Source: Portunus trituberculatus
Lineage: Eukaryota; Arthropoda; Malacostraca; Decapoda; Portunidae
DNA: 64,000 nt
Direction of reading: 5' to 3'
Assembly (NCBI RefSeq): GCF_017591435.1
Contig: NC_059301.1
Coordinates: 13,887,254-13,951,253, forward strand
A program made the translations under genes and the position numbers. The notes below the pieces were generated by a model, which was not told the DNA's origin, did not search any database, and saw only the letters and a list, made by a program, of their open reading frames with translations. Below, piece by piece: positions 12,156 through 22,668 of this stretch. Numbering within the stretch: the first letter of the stretch is position 1; each line of letters opens with the position of its first letter.

Positions 12156-13429
12156 ATGAAGTCTGTCAGGAAAAAGACTTGCAAGGAGTGCAACTTCACT
12201 GGCAAGGTTAATACCGAGGAGAAATGTGGGAGATGTGCAGAACAAAGTAGTGAGGTTCTGTGTGGGGTATGTAGCCAGGAGGTGGAGGACAGGGATAATG
12301 GTCTGCAATGCGACCTGTGCCAAATGTGGCTACATGCCCAATGCGAAAAGGTGGGAGATGGGTTGTATAGGGAACTACAGAAGCCTTGGGTGTACACTAA
12401 GTGCATCGCCCAGGCGAAAAATATGCGGAGACGGTGAGGAGGATGCGGGAGGAGAGAGAGACCATGGTGAAGGAACAGCACAGGCTAGACAGCGAGATTA
12501 AGGGGCTAATAGAGAGTCTTGGTGCGGTGGAGAGGGAAAATAGGTCCTTGAGGGAAGAAGTTAGGAACCTGAGGAAGAGTCAGTTAAGGGAAGGACAGAG
12601 GGTGCTGGGAAGGCCAAGGAGTATGCTAGTGTAGCTAAGGGTATGCTGCCTGCCCCAGCCAAGCCTGGGGCAGTGGCCACAGCAGACTCCATCAGGGTTA
12701 GGGATGGGGCTTCACCTACCCCTCCTGCTGGGCAAGACCCAGAGGTGGCAGTAGTGGCGGAGGCAAGGGGTGCTGAGGCCCATCCTGCTGCCAAGGAGAG
12801 GGCTGCTGTGGTGGCTCCTCCCTGAAGGGTACCCCAGGGTGGAAAGACAAAGTGGCCCATAGTGTGTGTGGGGGATAGTATGGTGAAGAGGGCCCACATG
12901 TACATGGCCATGAGGGGGGGAGAAGAGCAAGCTGGTGAGCTTGAGTGGGAAAGTGTAGAGGAGGTGGTAGAGGCAGCTAGGGAGAATATGAGAGGCCTGC
13001 AGGAAGGCATGCTCATACTCCAGGGAGGTGGCAACGGCCTCAGGCAGCTGGGGCCGGAGCAGACAGTTAGGAAGGTGATGGAGTGTGTGAGGGAGGTAAA
13101 GAGGGAGAAGAAGGTGCGAGTGGCAGTGGTTGGGGTGTTGGGTAGGCCGAAGGAGAGCGGAGGATATGAGGAATTGAGGAAGGAAACCAATAGGCTGCTG
13201 AGACAGGAGGTGCTAGACCTCAAGATAGAATGTAGCAAGAGGAAGGGACTACGGCGTCAGCTTCCTAGACTTGGACGGTGCCCTGCCACCAGGAGTGTAT
13301 GACAGGGACGGTATACACCTGAATAGTGAGGGGGACAGGAGGATGTGCAGAAGGTTTCTTGAATGGGTGACTGCGACAGAGAGATTGTGTGAGATGAGGG
13401 AAAAGAGGCAGGAGTGTGAAAGGGAGTGA
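12156..13429 (+). pseudogene. CR1-group ORF1: PHD finger, coiled coil and SGNH esterase, frameshifted
   Basis: In frame from ATG 12156 it encodes a Cys-rich start (CKEC, CGRC) and a PHD finger: LCGVC, then CDLCQMWLHAQC, with the last pair broken (YTKC where CxxC is expected, at about 12392-12406). The frame then shifts near 12405-12434 into a charged coiled coil (to about 12590), shifts again near 12600 into a Pro/Ala-rich linker, and meets an in-frame TGA at 12823. The esterase follows: GDSMVKR (block I, GDS at 12871-12879), GGGNGL (block III, about 13024-13040), a shift near 13245, then DRDGIHLNSEG with the catalytic D-x-x-H pair at 13307-13318. ORF1 ends TGA at 13427-13429. In CR1 elements ORF1 binds RNA and the esterase is thought to aid membrane or RNP steps; here it cannot be made. 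Confidence 0.85.
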
Positions 13430-16400
13430 CTGACGAGAGAGAAAGGGTGTCTGAGGATAGGATGTGTGAATGTGAGAGGATGGGATGTTGGAAAAATGGA
13501 AGACCTCAGCAGGAAATGAATGTATGGAATGTAGAGGTAGTCTGTGTAACTGAAACCCAGCTAAGAGAGAGAGTAGAACTGGAGTCAGAGAGTTTTAGAA
13601 TGATAGGTAAAGGTAGGAGTAAGCAGCAGAGGAAGGGGGGAGGGGTTGGAGTAATGGTAAGATTAGATGCAGGCGTGGACATAGAGGAGATAGACGTAAG
13701 GGAGTGTGAGATGAGTGAGGATGTTATGGCAGTGAGATTAGAGTATAAGGTAGGTAGGGACAGAGAGAAAATAATATTAATTGTGTGCTACATGACCGTT
13801 GAAAGAGCAGAAGCGAGAGCTGAGAATGAAAGAAAATATAGGATTATTGAAAGGCTGGTACAAGAGAATAAGAATGAAAGAGTAATTGTGATGGGGGACA
13901 TGAATGGTCATATAGGAGTATTGGGTGAGGAAGTAAATGGGAATGGACAATTGCTATTAGATTTTGTGGAGATGAATGAGCTTGAGATTTTGAATGTGAC
14001 CATGGCAGAGGGTAGAGTGACATGGTGTGGAAAGGAAAGTGAATCTGTCATTGACTACATGGTGGTTAACGACAAAGCGAGGGAACGAGTGAAAGGCATG
14101 TGGGGTGGATGAGGAGAGAAAGATTGATGTAGCGAGTGACCATAATGTTATGGTATTGGAGTATGAGTGTGTGAAGGAGAAGGTGAAAGTGACTACACAG
14201 GGGAAGGGAAGGTGGAAAGTTAGAGAGGCAGACTGGGATAGTTTTAGAGAAGCAATAGAGAAGATGGAATGGAAGACTGGTGAGAATGGGCCACATACAG
14301 AGAGGAGTGTAATAGGGGTTTAGTTAGGAAACTAACCATAGCTGCAGAGGAGAGTATTGGTAGGACAGAACCAAGAGGTAAAGGGAGGGAAAGGAAAAGG
14401 AAGAGGTGGTGGAACAAAGAGATAGACAGGGCGAGGAAGGAAAGAAGGCAACTGAATAGGAAATGTAGGAGCCTTAGAAGTTACAGACAGAACAGTGAGG
14501 TAGAGAGAATAAAGTATGATAGAGTGTGGGAAGAGTATAGGAGTAAGCAGCAAGAGGTGAAGGCATTAATCAGGAGGGCCAGAGGGAATGAGGAGAGGAA
14601 AATTATTGAGGAACTTAGGAGAAAGGGTGAAGAAGGAGGTAGGGAATGGTATAAATTTTTAAGAGCAGAGGAAGGTAATAAAGTAGACCATGTAGAAGAG
14701 TTAGTAGTGAATGGAAGGAGAATTAGGGAAAGGGAGGAAATGATTAGAGAGATAGAAGAGTACTGGAAAACTATTGGAGGAGTGAATGAACCAGCTAGGA
14801 ACTTAGGAAACATCACCCTAGATAGGAAAATAGAGGAAGGAATGAATGAAGAGATCAGTATGGAGGAAATTGAGAGGTATGTAAAGAAACTAAAGAGAGG
14901 TAAGGTTCTGGGTATCGATGGGATTCTGAATGAATTTTACAGAGAGGGTGGTCGAGGAGTGATTAAGGGGCTGCATGAGTTGTTTGGAAGGATTTGGAGG
15001 GATGAAAGAGTGCCTGCAACCTGGAATGAAAGTAGAGTGACACTTATTCATAAAGGAGGTAGTAAAAGTAGGAAGGAAATTAGGAACTATAGACCAATAG
15101 CAGTGTGTGATTCAGTGTGTAAGATATTCTGTGGTGTGTTGAATGAAAGACTGAGTGAAGTGATAGAAAGAAATAGGGTAATGGGTGAGGAACAGAATGG
15201 GTTTAGGAAGGATAGAAGAGGTGAGGATAACATGTATGTAGTAAATGAAGTGATAGGGAGAGCGAGAAAGGACGGTAGGAAGAAGTATTTAGCTTTTCTA
15301 GACATAGAGAAGGCTTATGATAGAGTAGATAGGAGAATGCTGTGCAAGGTATTAGAAAAGTTGGGGTGAGTGAGAAGATAGTGAGAATCATTAGGAGTAT
15401 GTATGAGAATACAAGAGCGGTGTTTAGTATGGGGGATCTGGTGACTGGATGGGTGAGTAATGAGAGAGGAGTGAGACAAGGCTGTGTTCTTTCCCCTTTA
15501 CTATTTGGCCTATATGTGGAGGAGATGGCAGCGAGTGAGGCGAACAGGATTAGGAGTGAAAGTGGGGAATGATGTGCTGAGCATTCTCCTGTATGCAGAT
15601 GATGTGGTGGTCCTTAGTGAGCACCATGCAGAGCTGCAGGAAATGCTGAATGCTGTGAGTGAGTATGGAAGGGATTTTGACGTTAGATTCAGCAGGGAGA
15701 AGAGTAAAGTATTAGTAGTAAATGGGGATGCATTAGACAGGAACAGGACATGGATGCTGGGTGGGAGGAAATAGGAAGAACAAAGGAGTACAAGTATCTG
15801 GGTATTTGGGTGGATGAAAGAGGGTGTGAAAGGACCAAGCAGGAAAGAATAGCACGGACTAACCAATGGGTGGGGAGGCTAGGTAGTGTAGCACGGTGCA
15901 GGGCAAATAAGTATGAGGTAGTTAGAGGACTATGGAAGGGAGTAGCTATCCCCAGCATCATGTATGGTTTAGAAACAACAGTGTGGACTAGGAAAGACCT
16001 GAATAGGCTAGAGGTTCTGCAGAACATGACAGGCAGGATAGCGTTAGGTGCCAACAGGTATGTGGCAGTGGAGGCGATCAGAGGAGATATGGGATGGAGT
16101 ACATTTAGGAAAGGTTAGCTAAGGCAGTGTTGAGGTATAGGGTTAGACTGCAGAGGATGGATGGGAGTAAATGGGCAAAAAAGGTGTACGAATGGAACGT
16201 GTATGGACAGTGGGCACAGGAGTCGTTTAATATAGAAATTTGGGTGGGTGAAATAGGAATGCTTGTTAGAAGAGCCATAGGACATGGAAGTGTAGATGCG
16301 AGTAAGAGAGAAATCAATAGGCGTGTGGAAGAGAAAGGAAAAGCAGAGTGGAGGAGGGGGATGAGTGAGAAGACAACGCTAGAATGGTATCGGAGAAAGG

Positions 16401-16839
16401 ACCGGCCTAGGTGTGAAAGTTTTTATGATGGGAGCTGCAGGGGGAACTGCTGTTCAGAGCCAGGACCAAGTCCCTGGAGGTGAACAGCAGGGTGTATAGG
16501 TGGAAGAATGGAGGAAGCAAGGTGTGTGAGGTATGCGAGAGGGTGTGGATGAGACAGTAGAACATTTGATGCTGGAGTGTGAGGGGTATGGGTGTGCAAG
16601 AGACAGGATGTTAGGTGTAGTGACAGAAGAGATAGGAGTAGAAGCATGTAGTGAGATGAGAGAGAGAATGCTAGGGAATGGATGGAGTACCTGCTGGGGC
16701 TGTGTGTTGAGAGACAGGTAAATGGTCGGGTGATTGAGGTGTGAAAGATTTCTTAGAGAGTGCCTGGAGGGAACGTATGAGAATGATTGAAAGGCAGGGA
16801 CCCCTCAGGGACAGGGATGGGGATGGGGAACAGGTGTGA
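13430..16839 (+). pseudogene. CR1-group ORF2: endonuclease, reverse transcriptase, CCHC knuckle, frameshifted
   Basis: Domains in order: AP-endonuclease with IGCVNVRGWDVGKM (about 13460-13500), VTETQL (about 13543-13560), GDMNGHIG (about 13893-13917) and SDHN (14134-14145). The reverse transcriptase carries NYRPIAV (about 15085-15105), FLDIEKAYDR with the first catalytic Asp at 15301-15303, GVRQGCVLSPLLF (about 15470-15510) and YADD at 15592-15603. A thumb-like EYKYLGIW comes next, then CEVC and VEHLMLEC forming the C-terminal zinc knuckle (about 16528-16580), and stop TGA at 16837-16839. Frame changes fall near 13515, 14105, 14310, 15365, 15545, 15765, 16115 and 16500-16740. Catalytic residues are intact, so decay is by indels, not by loss of function motifs. 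There is no ATG in frame before the endonuclease. Confidence 0.87.
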
Positions 16840-17079
16840 ATGTGATGAATGATGAGGGAGGGGGGAGGGAGGGAAAGCTTTAATGCTTCAGACTTCCTGC
16901 CCCGCTCTTCCATTTCCAGGTGTGTATGGGAGAACGCCGATCCAAAGGCTACACCGACAGCAAGTGCTGGGTGACTCCCAACTCAAGCTCAAGCTCAAGC
17001 CACGGCGGCGTGTGAGTGAGTATTAGAAACGCCAGCTCTTAAACATTTTTTATGTTATTGGATTGTATGGGTTGTGCGG

Positions 17080-17495
17080 TAGCTCCATTTAAAGTAAAAA
17101 TGTTGGAGAGTAACTGTGAGAAGTACAGGAGGGAGGTAACACGTTGGTGCAGAGGAACAGCATGTGAAAGGTACCATAAGTGTGTTATGTGTGGAGCTAC
17201 AGCAAGTGAAGATTCTCAAGAACAGAAACATTTCGTTGGTGTGCAGTGGGTGTTTCTCAAGGGTGAAAGAAGAATGGGAGTCCCTCACTGTGTGGAGTGA
17301 AGTGGAAGACTCCAAGACGGACGCCAGGGAGGACACCTTAGGGAGTGAGGCCAGGTCTGCCAGGAGAGGGAGGTGGGGTGCCCTTCACCAAAGTATAGGA
17401 CAAGCCACAGGAACTCCCATCTTGGTTCACACATACAATGTGAGGACTGGAAGGAAGGATGAGACAGGGACCGATGAAGGTGAGCAGGACTAGCA
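17080..17495 (+). pseudogene. Possible relic of a second retroelement ORF1 with a zinc-finger remnant
   Basis: A purine-rich plus strand like that of the adjacent LINE carries broken frames with zinc-finger-like Cys/His spacing: CERYHKCVMCG in one frame (about 17158-17193), and LVCSGCFSRVKEEW (about 17239-17280) in another. The latter matches the end of a PHD-type finger followed by a charged region. Purine-rich sequence continues to about 17690. It could be ORF1 of a third CR1-type copy; no reverse transcriptase follows. Confidence 0.35.
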
Positions 17496-17694
17496 CTGTG
17501 AGGAGATGAGGAGAGGCTTGTGCCCTGTGGCCACTAGGCAGTCTGTGGGTTGTGCTTGTAGGATGCAGGAGCAGGAGGGCAGTAATGGGAAGGTCTAGAG
17601 TGGCAAGAGTCAGGATAACAGAAGGAAAGACAAGGACAGCAGTCGGAAAGAGCAGAAGGACAGTGCCAGGTTTAGGACAGGAACATGGATGTGT

Positions 17695-17845
17695 TTGGTT
17701 TCCTCTCTTTAGTTATTAATGATGCATATTGGTTCACTTCAAGCTATAGAAACTTGAACTTAAGGAAGGAAGTGTTTGTTCTATGATAAAAGATATATTG
17801 TATTGAGTGGAACATGATTTAGCAAAGTTAAACATGCATTTTTGT
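17695..17845 (+). repeat. Diverged direct repeat of NUDT19 intron 1 sequence, copy 1
   Basis: This stretch and 18365-18535 (inside intron 1 of the NUDT19-like gene) share an ordered series of words: aatgatgcatattgg / aataatgcatactgg, gttcacttcaagctat / gctcacttaaagctat, ggaagtgtttgttct / ggaagagtttgttct, and tttagcaaa. The spacing is about 650 bases. Either a segmental duplication flanks coding exon 1, or both are copies of a dispersed repeat. Confidence 0.6.
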
Positions 17846-17881
17846 TTTGTTGTCCTCTTTCAGTGCATCTCTTACTTATGT

Positions 17882-18092
<211 letters not shown>

Positions 18093-18278
18093 TACTACAT
18101 GTAATGGCAGATTTGGTTGACCTTTTGGCACTTAAGAAACCCATCACTAAATTATATGCATTTTCATGATTTTAATCAAAATCTCCCTGCTAGTAGAAGC
18201 TGAATGAACATGACTGGAATCTGTTAACATATCATGTACATATAACTTACGTTTATGTATGTATTTTTACCACAGACC

Positions 18279-21200
18279 ATGGCTGGAAGGTTATGGCGAG
18301 AGGCAGCCTCACTCATGGTGGTGGGACGTGCAGCCAGTGTGAATTCTAAGGTTTGGATTTGGCTTCCTGTCTTCATATGCTTGTATATGACTTAATAATG
18401 CATACTGGCTCACTTAAAGCTATTTCAGGGCCATTGTCTTAAGAAAGGAAGAGTTTGTTCTAATATAAAAGAATGATATCATATGGAATGGAATCTGTTT
18501 TAGCAAATCCCTTAGGCAAGCTAAACCAAAAAGGGTGTTCAATGAGTTCCCAGTCTAACCTAAGAAAAAATAGAAGTAGAGCAAAGATTAACTCAGTTTT
18601 TTGTAATTTCAATGACTGTAATACTTTTCAAGTCTTGCCTTCAACTGGTGAAAAAATTTTCATATTTTGATGGTAAGTGAAGTTAGATTATACAAGGGAC
18701 TTTAAAGCAAGTCCACAGAGTAGTCAGCATGAGACAACCTTGACTTTACCCTGAGCCATGACTTTCACTTCCTTGTTATAACTTCTTTAATTGATATAGG
18801 TGAATGGAGTGGAAAAGGATGTATTTTGCATTGTTCTTCTATGCTTCAATATATTTATTTGACTTGATTTGTAATAAGCAAAGGAAATTATAAGATTTAA
18901 AAATTTTTTCAGATTCCCAAGCAAGACTACAAGGTTCTCTTTTTGAAACGCAATGAAAGGAGTTCTTTCATGCCAAACTCGTATGTGTTTCCAGGTAAGT
19001 CACTGAGTCATTGCTAATTATCACTAACTCTGGCCTGAAAGGTTGTAGCTCTCTTGGAATGTTGATTTTTTTTTTTTTTCATAATGCACTCATAGTTTGT
19101 AGAATTATAGATTTTATGAATATGAACTACAAATCACATCTCTAAATTATCTTGATATTAGAAAAATGTTATTTTTAAATATTTCTTGTTACCATGTCCA
19201 TTGCCTTATGAGCTATTGTAGTGTCATGCTGAACATCATCTTACCTTGTAAAATTGGAAAAAAGTTAAAGTATATTGAATAAGCATAAAAAAGAAGAAAA
19301 ACATGTTAAAAATTTAGCTACCCACCATCTGAATATCGTTTTACCTAATTTGATTATAAGTTCCCAAGTCCCTTGTTCTCTGCACTTGTTCAGGAGGAGT
19401 GAGTGAACCTGCAGATTTCTCTGAGGAATGGTTTGATGTGTTCAAAAAGTGTGGATATGAACCATTCGGTCTGCTCAAAGACTTAAGGTATGTTCCATTA
19501 TATTAGTTGTTTCTTTTGTGATAGGTGTCAGTATAATGAAACAGATCTGCATCCATGGAGACCACACTGTAGAGATTTTACTTCTCAAGGGAAATATTAA
19601 GCCTTCAGAAATACATTTTGTTTTTGATAGGTTAAAGGATTCATTTTTATTGTAATGGTGTGTAATGCCTCTGGTTATGTTATAGGTTAATTTGAGTTTC
19701 TAGAAAAAGCATTTTTGTGAAAAGTGAATACAGGTATTTCTCGATTGATGTGAGAGATACGTTCCTGAAGGGATCACGTAATGTTCCAAGTCTGGAGCAA
19801 TGGATTCAGCTGACAATCTTATCTGCCTCTGGACACCACATGTTAAAACCATTTTCTGTGATATCACAATGTAAACAATGCTGTTAGCAGCTGGACAAGA
19901 CCAACATGTCAGTCTTGTTTTGCTGGTAGCAGCTCCACCCGCTAGGCACCAAAATCTACCCAATAACTCTAGTGAGTAGCATTGCCACCTGCATATTGGC
20001 ATGTGTGAACCTGCCTCAAGTTGAATGATATGAGTTGTGAATATGTAAGATATGTTTGGTGAGGCAATAAGAGAGGAAAGTAGAGAGAGATGTCAACACT
20101 ATCGATGCGTGGGTAACAGTGAAACATTTGAAATATTTTTGTTATCCCATATAGATGTATATAATCATTATAAAATTTAAAGCCAAAGTTTTTGGGCACT
20201 GTGCAATGGACAGCGTGTTGGCTGGGAAACACCTGGTGACACCTCATGATGGAACTAAACCAGCCAAGCAACTTGATTTCTTTTACAATCCGTATAATTT
20301 GAAAAAATGACAAGATTTTTTACCTCGTGTTATTTCAAAATTGCATAATGTACATGCATGAATCGAAAAATACCTGTATTATGAGTTATTTCATATCAGT
20401 AGTTTCCAGGTCATTTCGTAGGATGATCATATTCATTGAAAGGGATATCCTTGTGTTTATGTTGTTGAGCTCTCAGTACTTATGCATTGCTTATTTTAAC
20501 AGAACCAATGCACCATCACCTATGATATTTTCCAACAAGACATACTCCATCACACCTGAGATTGGCTTCAGGATAGGAGCCATAAGGGAGGCCTTTGAGG
20601 AATGTGGCCTTTTAATTGCACATCACTTCCCCTTCAAAAGCCTGGACAAGCCAGAACTCACAAAATGGCAGCAAATTGTGCACCAGGATGCTTCACAGGT
20701 AAGATAAGATAAATCAGTGAAAATGCTGTTGGTAAGACCTGTCTGGAATCAGTCAGCAATCATTTCAGGGCAGGGTTGGAATGATTTAAATCTAATAATT
20801 TAAATCAAGTGATTTAAATTGATTTAAATCAGAATAAAAAAATCTTGATTTAAATCAAAATACCCATACTATGTCAAATAATTAAATTTATTAACACACT
20901 ATATAAAAAGTAGTGATTGCATTAAAAGGAAAATGGGATGAACCACTTATACTGGTCCTGGATCTGTACTGTTCCTGTACAAATCAGGGTACACTCAGAC
21001 ACCAATGAATTATTGTCATGCCTTCTCTTACAAAGCAATGTTGAAAGCATATCAAAGAGAAAATATGATCTTTATACAATTACCTGATATATATTGTTTT
21101 TCAGTTAACATTAACATCATTTTAATTAATCTATAAATACTGTTCTAGAATATGGTCCAAATGAAATTACCAAGTCTGCCAATAAATACACAAGTTGGCA

Positions 21201-21641
21201 ACTTTTCACCAGTACTGTGTATGGGATGTCAAGTACACTATTACAAGAAATAATGAAATCCCAACTTTTGTTCTCAAACAATTAATTTATTCTCTTTATT
21301 ACATTTGTCTAATAGAAACATTGGTTTCTTTCATATTTTCTCATTGAAATTCTTGTGTTTTCTGTACTTATAACAAAGTGTAAATAATTTCACATATGAA
21401 TCAACTATAATTAATGGACTAATGTGGTATAATGATGCTTTTGAAGTTTTGAAATTAAAAATTCTTTTTAACTTGGGTAATGTGTAAAAGCAGCTTTAAA
21501 CTATGCTTCCATAATAACATAAAGTGTTTAATACAAAATGCCATCACAGTACAAAAAAAAAATAATGTGGACATCGTGAAGCGATTCAAGTAGAAAAATC
21601 ATTTAAATAAAAAAAATCTATTTGAATAAAAAAAAATCCAA

Positions 21642-21722
<81 letters not shown>

Positions 21723-22617
21723 TTTTAAATCATGATTTTTTCCAACCCTGCTTCAGGGTCAGTGGTTTGTTGTGGATTACTTTGTGTGGCATAGAAGGAA
21801 GTCATTCTTACATCAGCTTGCAGCAATACAGGCTACCTACCTATCTACAGTTACCTGCTGGTCAGTCACCCATCTGTTTCCCTACAGAAAGAGCTCAGAC
21901 CTCATAGTGACCAACCAATCTTTGGATAGGACTGAGACCACTCATACACCACACACCAGAACAACAAAGTCACAATCCCTTGGCTTGTATCCCTTACTTA
22001 CTTCTTTCTAGGTGAATATTTGTATTGAGATGTGGAGTAACCTTTTTTTATTTCTCTCGTAGACTGTTACTTTTTATTTAACCTTTTAGATTGAAAAAAA
22101 GTCTACACATTTATCATTCTTAATGACTGAGTTGGGATTCCAACAACAGTAGGTGAAGTTCCTAACAGTATGTAAAGGCTGAATACTCATAATATCAGTT
22201 TCTTATTTTGAATTGTTTAAAGAAATATGCTTGTGAAATTTGTAGTTATTTCTTTGATTTTGGATCCTTATCCATACCATTATGTTCTTAATGATTTTGA
22301 ACCACCAAATTTTGCTGACAGTATTTTGTTGCAGTTTGTTGTGATGTTCCAAGAGCTGGGTGGGTGTCCTGGCCTCTGGGATCTGCATGAGTGGATATCA
22401 TGGCTCACACCAACACACTTTGCCAGTCGGAGATTTGACACTGCTTTCTTCATAACCTTCATGGAAAAAATACCGCAAATTTTTGCTGATGACAAAGAAG
22501 TTGTTGATATTAAGGTAGGTTTCATTACTGCTGATTTGATCTCTATAGTATAGGTAAGTACTTGCCCACATTCATTGAGGTCAACAGCAATGGTGCAGGT
22601 GGGTGTCTGTTATGCAC

Positions 22618-22668
<51 letters not shown>

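Larger units (their letters stand above)
11990..17005 (+). mobile_element. CR1-group non-LTR retrotransposon, near full length, decayed
   Basis: A LINE with two coding regions: ORF1 (12156-13429: PHD finger, coiled coil, SGNH esterase) and ORF2 (about 13430-16839: AP-type endonuclease, reverse transcriptase, C-terminal CCHC knuckle). The PHD plus esterase ORF1 is characteristic of the CR1/L2 group. A purine-rich plus strand and an AACAACAAC run at about 12052-12070 mark the 5' UTR; the exact 5' end is uncertain. The 3' UTR ends with TCAAGC-type repeats at 16982-17000. At least nine frame changes or stops show that it is dead. Confidence 0.88.

Noticed and set aside
12561..13238. 225-codon minus-strand frame rich in Ser/Pro/Leu
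   Set aside because: Antisense shadow of the purine-rich LINE ORF1; the same holds for other minus-strand frames at 14.0-16.9 kb and the plus-strand frames at 11.26-11.69 kb.
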